A stretch of DNA of 64,000 bases, taken from Sipunculus nudus (lineage: Eukaryota; Annelida; Sipuncula; Golfingiida; Sipunculidae). The stretch spans positions 60,642,917 to 60,706,916 of the forward strand of contig CM049319.1 of the NCBI GenBank assembly GCA_026874595.1, read 5' to 3'. A program made the translations under genes and the position numbers. Positions 36,910-47,500 of the stretch are shown here, piece after piece (position 1 is the first letter of the stretch; every line of letters starts with the position of its first letter). The notes beneath the pieces were generated by a model. It had not been told where the DNA came from, made no database searches, and was given only the letters and a program-made list of their open reading frames with translations.

Positions 36910-36952
36910 ATCAGCCCAGGATTTTTTCCCTCAGCAATTTGTCTTCCTAACA

Positions 36953-37753
36953 TTATACCTAAATGGCCAGACAAAGGAGCCTCATGTGCCATGCTCAGCA
37001 TTTCATTGCGAAAGCTTTTGGGCATTACTATTTGATGTTTGATGGCCCACTCATCATCAGCGCATACATCAGGTGGTCGCCATTTATGCGTAAGCACTCC
37101 ATTTTTGACATAGAAACAAACTGGGTTCTGTGACAGCTCATTTTTAGAAACTGCCCCGGGAAACAAACATGAAATATCAGGGTCCTTAGCTGTTCCGCAA
37201 TAAGTTCTGACCTTGAGAATGCTGCATCCTGTACGGGCGAGTCATTAGACGAGTCAATAGTGATTCCCATAGTGTTATTATCTGGACCATTATCCTCATG
37301 TGTGTTTTTCTTGGCCATAGATCTAGTTACAGCACATGAAGGATACAAACCAGGAATTTCCTGACTTTCCAGATCGGTGTACTGATCAAGTGACGGCTTT
37401 TCTGTCACTATCGGTACAGGCTGTACTTTGTCACCTGCAACATCATTGCCTAGTAGCAACTGAATTCCCTTAATGGGTAAAGTAGTTCCTATACCCACAG
37501 TAATACTCCCAAAAATCAAATCTGACTTTAAATGGATACTGTGAAGCGGAACTGAAGTGTGCCTGTCTGAAAACACACCATTAAAAAGTGCATGTGCACC
37601 AGTAAAGGGCCTATAAGAAAATGGCAAACTGTTTGCTAACATGAGAGTCTGGCCTGAACCAGTGTCCCTCAAAATTCTAATAGGGGTAGAATCTGAAAAA
37701 TCACTTGAAAGTGATACAAAACCATCATGTATGAATGGCTCAAATAACTCCAT
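36953..37753 (-). pseudogene. pol: Retrotransposon protease and integrase N-terminus
   Basis: 37753-37028 is open and encodes an aspartic protease-like region: the active-site triad appears as ILRDTGSGQTLML near residues 27-39, followed by GNDVAGDKV, a conserved feature of the retropepsin fold's C-terminal part in this lineage. An overlapping frame, 37166-36957, carries the integrase zinc-binding start (MAHEAPLSGHLGI), which stops at the nested insertion. In active relatives the protease cleaves Gag-Pol. Protease followed directly by integrase is the Gmr1-like order. Confidence 0.82.
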
Positions 37754-38550
37754 TTCAGAGTCAACTGGCGCAAATTGTCATAATCTTTCATTACCTTTTT
37801 AGAACTACACCAGCAATCAAACAACTGCTCTTTTGTCCTAGCAAATTCCACGTAGGTCTGTTCTTTGCACTTTTCCCAATTTCTGAATTTCTGGCGGCAA
37901 GCCTCCAGAACTAACTCATAACCCTTTAGGATTAACCGTGTTACCAGGTCATAGTCAGCATCAGTTTCTACTGAAAGCTCTGTATATATTTCTCTGGCCT
38001 TGCCAGTCAATAAACTTTGTAACAGCATAGTCCAAGTTTCCTTAGGCCATTTTAAATTTTCAGCTACCTTCTCAAAGTGTAAGAAATATTTATCAACCTC
38101 TTTTTCTTGAAAAAGTGGGACAAGTCTAATGTGTTTAGTAACATCAAAACTGTGAATTGGGGCAGACTACAAAGTAGACTACGTTCTACTTTGTCTTTCT
38201 AACTCCAGTCGTTTTAACTCAGTTTCTTTTTCTTTTTCTAGTCTTTCTCTTTCTTCTCTCTTCTTTCTTTTTTCTAATTCTGTTTTAATGCTAGCTCATG
38301 TTGCATTTCTAACTTTTTCAATTCTATTGCATAGCAAGGCTGTCATTTTTTTGTTTCATCTTCAGTCTCTTCAATTAATCCTTTGCTAAATCGATCTTGC
38401 ATAAATTTAGCAATGATATCAGGCTTTCTCAAAGCTTTTTTCACATTTAGCCCTTAGTGTTGTCCCAAACGCAACAGCTTCTTTTGACAACTGTTCAAGT
38501 TGATCAGGGTCGGGATTGTCAACAAATGTCTCAGGTTTGAAATCTGCCAT
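37669..38550 (-). pseudogene. gag: Retrotransposon gag with SCAN-like domain, broken
   Basis: Starts at ATG 38550 (MADFKPETFVDNPDPDQL). A Lys/Glu-rich coiled-coil-like stretch lies near 38200-38280. 38028-37770 encodes LLTGKAREIYTEL and YELVLEACRQKFRNW, then TYVEFARTKEQLFDCW, the layout of the capsid C-terminal/SCAN-like domain of Gmr1-like Gag, a multimerisation domain. Several frameshifts interrupt it, and no zinc knuckle is seen before the protease, so the end appears deleted. SCAN domains of vertebrate zinc-finger proteins are known to derive from this gag type. Confidence 0.78.
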
Positions 38551-38714
38551 GTTAAGATGTTAAAACAATGACAAAAGAACACGGAGATAAATCCTGTAAA
38601 CAATGTAATGTAAACAATATGTTACCTTGCAAACAATGTATGATAAAACAATGTCCAGGTCAAGGCCTAATAAATTGTCAAAACGATTAAGCATCTCAGA
38701 CGAACCAACAACTT
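38551..38714 (-). other. 5' leader of the retrotransposon
   Basis: Untranslated leader between the 5' LTR and the gag start. It is repeated, with the family A insertion, in the nested element at 36290-36586 and 34340-34390. Confidence 0.7.
38693..38710 (-). other. Degenerate primer-binding site
   Basis: The minus strand reads TGTTGGTTCGTCTGAGAT, in the same position relative to the LTR as the tRNA-Pro site of the nested element and matching it at 13 of 18 bases. Probably a mutated tRNA-Pro site, though a different primer tRNA is possible. Confidence 0.55.
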
Positions 38715-39438
38715 TGTTACGGAACCTAATATAAACAGATCATGTATGCGTGATGAACACAAATTTTGTAATGGAGATAAAAAAATCAGATTCTGTAACA
38801 CTAGGCAGTGTGAAATGTCTAGGGAAATGAATAAAGAAGTCAGTGGTTTATTGTTAGCAAATAACCATAATTTATTCTTAAAACAACCCTAACATTACAA
38901 TACACTAAATCAATACAATTATACGATAAAACAGCGTTATAACAACAAATCAATACAATCACACAGTAAATACACAAAGTGTACAGTACCTGGACACCAC
39001 CACCGTCACAACGATAAGTTCTTTTAATGTATACTCTCCGAGAATGACAGTCCAAAAGAAAATCTATAATTGCCGCACTCGTCGGATGTCCCAGAAACTG
39101 ACACACACGCTTCTGTGTCCGCTGGAAATCTTCTCTGCTCTCTGCCCGGCTCTAATACACAGCCCCTTTATATACTCTTCACCCCAAGCCGAGAATTTTC
39201 CACTTCTAGAACAGTCTAAAAGATCTTACACAACACAGTAAACACGCGTTACAGGAATCATCTAGAAGAACGTCGCTGTTTCTACACACCATGGTGTAAA
39301 CCTGAGCTCGCCCCAAGCTAGCATGACAACAAGAATTCAACCAGTACGGATTAAACCGAGAATGTAACAAGAGGCCAGGCAAGAGAGCTACAACATTAGT
39401 TATGCCCTTGTCACACAATATAAAGAGCACCTGTAACA
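38715..39438 (-). repeat. 5' LTR of the Gypsy-type retrotransposon
   Basis: 724 bp with inverted termini TGTTAC...GTAACA. A TATA-like TATATAAAG lies at 39167-39175 on the minus strand. Relative to the 3' LTR it lacks about 45 bp between two CCA triplets (around 39052), a deletion consistent with short-homology slippage. Beyond 39438 the flank begins TAGTA, with no matching copy at the other end. Confidence 0.85.
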
Positions 39439-40351
39439 TAGTATTCAATGCATCATCCAAACTTCCATTCCAATATTGCACCACATCAAGTGAAGAAATA
39501 TAAACAAGTGATAATTTGTATAATTTATTACTACTATAAAACAATAATTAATATATACATGATTTACCTGATTATGGCATTTAGATTATTGATTTAGAGG
39601 AAGCTAAATCGGTCCTATATTTTTACACTTCAGGTACAGTGGAACTTGTCTAATAAGACCACCTGTCTATTAAGACCACCCTTGAGTGGACCAAAAAGAA
39701 AAATATGCAAAAAGCAAAATTTGTATACCCTATATATGCTTCACATCTACTTTTTTCTTCGATTTTTGAATAATACCATAGTATAATGCTATTATATGCT
39801 GATCTTCTTAGGGGAGGGGGTTGCCTGGAGAATCCTAGCACAAGAGATCTTTATATCATGAACAACATTCTGCAAAAACTCAGGATAAAAATATGTGACA
39901 TTCAGTCCCTACCAACTCATTACAAAACTATTTATCATACAGAACAGTTGATTTTCCACAGGTACATCTAGTATTTATTAAGATGCTGTATTCTCCAAAA
40001 TACAGAGGCATACAAATTCATAACAGATCTGTCAATTTGGTAATTTTAATTGTTATATTTGGTATATTTGCTGTATATTACAGATGGCCCGGAAAAGTGG
40101 ATGCATCTACCAGGAAATAATGGTTGAAAATAAAGCCTGGACAATCATAAAGTCTTTGTCAAGTGTTTTATAAATACTACCCAAGTGCACCTGAGCCAAG
40201 CCTACCTGTTTAATTTAATTTGTTTAGATTCCTTAGTAAGTTCCTTGGTCTTGAACTCAGAAAAAGCTGCAGAGAGGTAAGATCTCAGCAGAATTGTGTC
40301 TGTTGATAAACAAAATATCATGATTGTGAAATAAAACTCCTTTTGTACATA
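39439..40351. other. Intergenic sequence with a MITE half
   Basis: TACAGTGGAACTTGTCTAAT at about 39635, followed by two AAGACCACC-like blocks, resembles the terminal repeat of pogo/mariner-type MITEs such as 41077-41311, but I found no matching right end. No gene. Confidence 0.4.
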
Positions 40352-41000
40352 AACAAGTGACCAAGGGGGTCATGACGCTAAGTTGTCCAGGAAGACAATC
40401 ACAAAAGGAATTTTAGCATCTGAATACCAATTTTGTAGGTGGTATCCAAAATAAAATGAAGCATAGCTTGGAGGATATGGGTAACAGAGACCTAATTTCA
40501 GGTTCCATGGAGATTTTTCATGGACCTTTCTGGATGTCAAGTTAGAAGTTTCTAGGTCTAATGGTTACGATTTGTGCCCTGAAAACAAATGACCACACAT
40601 TTGAAGGTCTCAAAAAAAGAAAAAAAAAATGTGTTAAAAATTTTAAAAAAAATAGAGGTGGCACCACTAGTCTGCAGGAACTGATAAGACATTCCATGAT
40701 GAATATGCATGCAAAAATCATGGTGACCAATGCAATTGTTTTTTAGATACTGGAGCCTTTATATCAAATTTTAAATTATTCTGGGGGGTACTTCTGAGCC
40801 CCATAGCTTGGATGATATGGGTGACAGGGACCCAATTTTAGGGTTTCCAAGGAGATTTTTCAGGGACCTCCCTGGATGTCAAGTAAGAAGATTCCAGGTC
40901 CAGAGGTTATAATTTGTGCCTGGTTGCGGACAGATGGATAGATGACAGACAAAGACTTATCACTATAGCTCAGATGACTTTCAGTCAGCTGTGCTAAAAA
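40352..41000 (-). mobile_element. Family F element, short complete copy
   Basis: The minus strand starts TTTTTAGCACAGCTGACTG at 41000 and ends with the hairpin TGACC-CCCTT-GGTCA, then CTTGTTT at 40352. It contains two units of the CTAGACCTAGAAACTTC-like repeat and one degenerate palindrome (GGTGGCACCACT, 40657-40668). 649 bp, non-coding. Confidence 0.6.
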
Positions 41001-41076
41001 GTCTATGCATATCCTAGTGTCTTTAGGAAATAAAAAAAGATCAGATTGGCAAGGTTTCAAAATGAAATAATATGTA

Positions 41077-41311
41077 CAGTTAAACATCTCTTTATGAACA
41101 CCTCTCTATTAAGTCCACCTCTGTAATAAAGCTACTCTGAAGTAGTAGGCTTGCAGGTGGAAGAGATCTCTTATGCAATCACCTCTCTATTACAGACACC
41201 ATAAATGAGTCCATCAGAAGAAGACTTGGGACTTGCAATTGGAAGCCTCTCTAACATAAACGACGGCAAAACCCAAGTCCTGCCAGTGTCTGTAATTAAG
41301 AGGTTTTACTG
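41077..41311. mobile_element. 235-bp TA-flanked MITE
   Basis: Termini CAGTTAAACATCTCT and its approximate inverse AGAGGTTTTACTG, flanked by TA on both sides (41075-41076, 41312-41313). TA duplication and CAGT ends fit a mariner/pogo-type MITE. It lies about 140 bp beyond the ATG101 stop codon and may be in its 3' UTR. Confidence 0.65.
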
Positions 41312-41453
41312 TATATTACTTTCTGTTCTCAGGTGCATGCAAATTAGTCAACTAGAATATGATATATGGTACCTGCTTCATCTAACTGATATATAAAACA
41401 ATTAGTGAACACATGAACTGCAGAGTATGCCTCCTGTTCTTTCTTAATGTATG

Positions 41454-41537
41454 TTATAATGCCAGTGTATCCTTAATTAACCTCCTCATTGTTGTACTGA
41501 CGGATGCGGAGCTCGGGCCTGTCGTCTGGTGTGATAT
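41454..41537 (-). CDS. ATG101: ATG101 coding exon 8 and stop
   Basis: Acceptor TTAATTACAG, then 27 codons ending [14 protein letters not shown] and stop TAA at 41456-41454. The first dozen residues ([12 protein letters not shown]) are the least conserved part of the protein. Confidence 0.95.
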   Translation of the reverse strand: MSHQTTGPSSASVSTTMRRLIKDTLAL

Positions 41538-44500
41538 CTGTAATTAAAAAATAACAACCATATGATTCTAAATGTCCAGTATATATAGATGAATGAAACA
41601 AGGATGTCTTTACTGAATAATAATAGTATATTGTCATTAAAGTCAATAATTCCTAACACAAATCCATTATTGACCCTGTAAATGAATTATGAACAGATAT
41701 AAAGGGTACTCATACAATATCACTCAAGTGACTTATTTACATGAAATAAAATTTACCATTAATAAATATTAATGTCACTAAATTAAAATAAGATATGAAA
41801 TTAGCATGAATAAATATCCATTAAAGTGACTCATTTATATGTGCATGTAGATTCATTTTCACAAGTTACCCATTTGGACTTATTTTACTTATTTATAAAA
41901 CCTCTAAAACTTGGTATTGACAGTTATATTCATACAAGACCCCATTCTTTATGAAAAGTATTTATTTTTCATAAAAAAAAACTAGGTACAGCTGTCAGAT
42001 CCATGGTATTGGAAAGAAGGGGGTAGGTTCAAATCCAATAAGGATCCACAAAGATTTTATTGACAAAAAAAATAATGATAATCTTCATAAAACATAAAGC
42101 TGATTGATCTGTGCCTAATAATACCAATCCTCATTGCCCACAGCCTTAAAAAAGCTCAAATTTAAATATAAATAGACAGATGCAAGTGTGTTAAAATACA
42201 GGGAACTAACAAATATAACAAAAGCAGTTACCTTGAATAAATATGGCTGTACATCCGGGCAGCTAGTATCAAATACCAACTCAAGCTCTGATTGGTTGGG
42301 CATTTTGGGCACATACTCGTGTCGGTTCATGGCCTGAGCAATGTACATGACCTTTTCAGCCAGGAGGTCACCAACCTGCTCCCTATAACGCTGCCTCTCT
42401 GAGTGGAAAATTATAAAATATCATATACACAGATATAAAATATGAGTAATTCACTGCATTTATTATAGGATAGGTCCAATGCTAATGAATGATGAGGATA
42501 ATGGTTTTCATATGATAAGGATAGGGCTGAAACGGGTCCAAAATTTTGGACTCTAGTACCCGATAGGCATTACCCGACTCAGACTCGAGCACTCGTTACC
42601 ATGGCAACGATGTGAAGATAAAACGAACATTTGTTTACCGATGCAAAATATGCATATATTTGACTTATTGATGGCTTAACTTTATCGCAACGAAGGAATA
42701 GATATATGTCATAACAAGACCTCGGTTAATTTGACTAGCATAGGTTTAGAGCCCTACGCCAGGCTATGACAATGGATAAATAATCCTACAGACTGTCCTA
42801 AAATTTGCAGTAAAATTACATATACGCATGTACATACAAGAGTACTCGAGTCCAAATCTTGGTCTCAAGTACTCAGTAAGTATTACCCGGACTCGAGTAC
42901 TCGAGTACTCCTTTCAGCCCTAGATAAGGATGATGTGTTATTATTGAGCCTTCTTGATTTCAGGTTTGATATGCACGGGGTTGGGAATAACCCAGAAGTC
43001 ATAACCTGTCAGTAAGACATTAAAGCAAATCTCTGAGGTTCAACAAGATTTCACCAAAATCTTTATCTCCATGATCTACTGATACTTTTGTCACAATAAA
43101 TGAAAATTATAAACTTTTTGTGTCTGTTTGCTCACATCCTAAATATCAGCAGTTTTCCTCCTTGACATTAGAGTCTGCATAAATGTCAGGGTGCCAATAC
43201 TTGTTGTATTGAATTTTGCACAGAAAATATGGATAATGACTGATAGCTTATGTTACCTAAAATAAGCCACATGAACCATTCAATATATCTATGTACTTTA
43301 AAAAAACACCAAACATATGTGACTAAGATTCTTTATGAAGTTTTGCTAGGCACAGAAAAAGACAGCAGTTACTATAGTGATGGGATTAACTTTTCGATGT
43401 AAGTCAACATGCATTTCCTAGTGTCAGTTCTGCACTTGAAGCCCCATATTACTAGAACTCGCAATGCAGGGTGAAATTATTGCAATATGAAGGATGGCCA
43501 CTGCTGTTCAGTTTTCTATATACTTGGCATCATGACTCAGAGTAGGCCCCATCAGTTTACATAAATACCCTGTGAGTCCTGCATTCATGACTATTCTTAA
43601 AGCCAGCTATTCACCTTTTGTTTATAGAATTTACATATATTCTGGCTTATTCTACATACATATTAATGAACTGTAAATAATACCTGTAAATTAAAGTTAT
43701 TATAAAGCTGCTGTGATTGAAATATGAGTTTGTTTATCACTAAGTGTTTGTATTTATGATACACACACCAATGTTGACAAACAGAAAAACAAGGTGGTTG
43801 GTTGCATACAAGCAATAGTTTAAAAGTCACTATCTGCAAAATGCCCTTTGCAAAACTTGAGTTCATCCTACTTTCTACCTTTTTTCTGCCTATGTCCTTT
43901 TTAGCGAACCTGTGAGCTTATGCGATGGTGTGGCGTCGTCCGGCGTCCGTCGGCTGTCGTCCGGCGTCCGTCGTCTGTACCTTAACCCATACTATCTTGA
44001 AAACGGCAAGAGTTAGCATCACGAAATTTAATGCAAAAAATTAGACATCTAAAAAACTCTATCGGATTTTGCTTATTTTTTGGCTAAATGAATTTTCTTA
44101 GATTTTATAGGGAAAAAGCTTAAAAAGCTTTAAAAATCTTCTTCTCCAAATCTGTTCAGCCAAATTGTCCAATGTTTTTTTACAGAAATGATCCCTGTAA
44201 CTATCTCTCACAAGTTTGTTCGAATGGTTTAAGTTCGATGATTTTTGGCCGAGTTACAGCTAGTTGAACTTAGTCATCTGTACAAAAAAACATACTAAAA
44301 TTACAATCTTAGAAACGGCTCGAGCTATCATCATCAAATTTTATGCCAATGTTGGTCACTTGAGTCATATCTGAAATTGATGTATTGGTGGGGCCACCTG
44401 CATCGGCCTTCTTTTTACTGGGGGTCATCAGTTGCTGTATCATACTTACAGCTACAAAAAACTTCTTCTCTGAAACCATATGGCCAAATTGTTTAGTATA

Positions 44501-47500
44501 GCACAGAAATGATCCTAGGGTAGTGCTTTCTGAAGTTTGTTCAAATGGTCTCAGTTCAGTAACTTTTGGCTGAGTTATGGGAAGATGAATTTAGTCATAT
44601 GCCATAACAGCCCATTTTAGCTCAGTGGCTACAATGATCTTCTTCTCAAAAACCACTTGGCCAAATTCTTTAATCTCACACAATAATTATCCTAACATGT
44701 TGATAATTCAAGTTTGTTCAAATGGTTTTGGTTCAGTGATTTTTGTCTGAGTTATGGGTAGCTTAACTTAGCGTTTTTGCTTTATTTTCCCATATGAGTT
44801 ATAAACCTGCAAAACGTTTTTTGACTGACGCCACTGAGGCTAATTTGTTTAATATTTTACAAGAATAATCCCCTGAATAATTCTTATGATAATTGTCTTT
44901 TATGGTTCCAAAGAATGAATTTTGGCTGAATCATAAAGATCGAATTGAGCCCTTTATACCATATATGTTAGCTGTGTGAAGCAGATACATCTAGCCTGGA
45001 ACCAGTTTATCAGCATCCATTACATCATGCCTCCAGACATTTAGATTTCAGGTTATCTGTGGTTAATATTGAAAGAATGTTTTTTAAAAATTTTTTTAAA
45101 ATAGGTAGATTTATGATTTTAGATATTCCTCATGCCAGGCAATGTTTACAATCACAGGTATACGTTCACCCATACTATTTCTAAAACTACTGGAACTTGC
45201 ATCATGAAATTTAATGCAAAAAATTAGCCATCTGAAAAAATCTGCATTTTTTCAGATTTTATAGAGAAAAAGCTAAAAAACCTTTCAAAATCTTCTCCTC
45301 CGAAACTGTCAATCCAATTTGTTCAATATTTCACAGAAATAATCTTTTATACCATCTCTCTCAAGTTTGTTCAAATGGTTCAAGTTTGGTGAATTTTGGC
45401 CGAATTACAGGAATTTGAACCTAGTCATCTGTCCAAAAAAAAGCATACTAAAATGACAATCTCAGGAACGGCCAGAGCTATTGTCACCAAATTTTATGCC
45501 AGTGTTGTTCACATGAGTCATATATGAAATTCAGGTATTCGTGGCGCCACCTGCATTGACCTTTTTTTGTACGGGGGTCATTGGTCAGCTGTATATTAAG
45601 CCATAATTTCTTATGGCCATTATTATGTCTAACTCAAACTGAGGACTCCAAAACTGTTCTTCTACAAAATTATTGTTTCAATTATAACTTCTGTAACATG
45701 GCACAAAAATTATTCTTAGGTGGCCTTGTGTCTGTATATTTAAATAGGTTGAGAAACTGCCAACTGTTTCAGATTTGGCAATAGATCAAGAGTTCATTCA
45801 GTGCAGCCAGAAATAGGTCAAGAGTTCAGTCAGTGCAGCCAAGCACAAGGCATGTGATCCCCTCATGGATGACATGTGAACACCTCATGGGCACCATGTG
45901 ATTACCTCATGGGTGTCATGCCCCTCAGGGCTGCATGTGGAGCCAATCTATTTATAGTTTGGCAGACTGCCAACTGAATCAGATTAAGCAACATGTCAAG
46001 AGTTCACTCAGTGCAGCCAGGTACAGTTCAAAAGTTCACCCTGTCTAGCCAGGTGCAGGTCATGAGTTCACTCAGTGCAGTAGCCTGAGCAAGCAATTTG
46101 TCACAGTTCATTCGAGGCAACAGCCTTTCTCACTTAAGCCTGGTCAGCCCCATGCATCAGACTCAAGGTAAGTTTGATGTATTGGCCTAATATTTTGACC
46201 TGTCTATGTGTCCTTGATGGCTTTCTCACTCACAAGACAGGTGTGGCCACCTACAATGACTTTTGCACAGTGTGTGTCCCTGTGTTTTTCTCAGGAGGGG
46301 TTTGATATATCAGTCTGAAATAGGGCATATGTATATATCTCTAATAGCTTGTTGTATACAAGACTGGTGGTACCAGCTACAATCTTTTTAGTGTTGTGTG
46401 CACCCTTGCCAGAATTTCAGCAATGATGTTTGTGTAATTGTTTCTTATTCTAAATGTTTAGTACTTGCATGGTTCATATACATGAAAAGTAATGGTCCAA
46501 CATTGAAGCATTATACCTGGTGTATTTCCTAATGCACAGGTTCGCATTAGGCCTGTAGGCCTTGTTTGATTGTATTTGGATTATTTTGGCGGGCCCTCCA
46601 CATGTTATTTACACACTGAGATAAACAAAATGACCAGCTTGTGTACAGTGGGATCAATGTTTTCTGGCTTATTCTTATAAAAGGTTTAAACAGTCATCTT
46701 TTGTAAGTAGACATCAAGTATCAGAATGGGCCCCTTTAAGAGAGAATATACTTAAAGTGAACATATTTTTATAACTGATCTTACAACTTACCATGCTCAT
46801 TGGCAAGGCTGATCACGTGGATCTTCACTGTCCATACCTCCCACGGAATACATTCTGCCGGAAATGGCCACCGTCCCCTCTTCTTCTGGTAAAACTCTAA
46901 TGAAATCTGGCAATAATTGATCATTTTAATTGATCATCCTTATAATAAAGATTATTATGTGTTATGTCTCTAAACTAAACTGAACTATGCTAATATCTAC
47001 ACCATATATGAAGAACAATTGAACACATGATGTAACAAGTATATCGATGCAGTGCTTTATAAAATGGGTATTACAATGAGAACTAGATGTGGTCAGACAA
47101 TGGTCCTCAGAGGGCCCGCATTTCTGGTAGTGCTGGACTGGTTTACATGCGGGTGAAAAATTAAGTTAAATTTGAAAAATATGACAAACAAAAACAGGTT
47201 TTTATCCATATGCTTGAGGGAAAAATTCACTGGATCAAATGATATTAAAGAAGATATGTCTGAAATAATGTATGCAATAGAAAATCACCGAATGTAGTCT
47301 GTTGGCCATAATTGATTTTGAGCAAGTCTGTAATTCAATAGGTTTGGAGCCCTCATAGTAACCAAGTGATCCCTGTGGAACTGGGAAAGCTGCAATAGGT
47401 TGTTGTTGAGTTATCGCGTGCCAAAGAAAATCAGCTATCGGGCTGTGGCAGTCATTTTAGAATTCCACAGGTCTGTAATTCAATAGGTCTGTAGCCCTCA

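Larger units (their letters stand above)
34251..36952 (-). mobile_element. Nested non-autonomous LTR element in the integrase
   Basis: Flanked by TTAT at 34247-34250 and 36953-36956, a 4-bp target duplication. Ends are TGTTA...TAACA. The 5' LTR is about 36587-36952; the 3' LTR survives as only its last 85 bp or so (34251-34335). The inner part copies the leader and first gag codons of the host element (near 34340-34380, compare 38520-38580), then jumps straight to the LTR, so no enzyme is encoded. A family A insertion fills most of its interior. It behaves like a TRIM-type derivative of a related Gypsy lineage. Confidence 0.75.
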
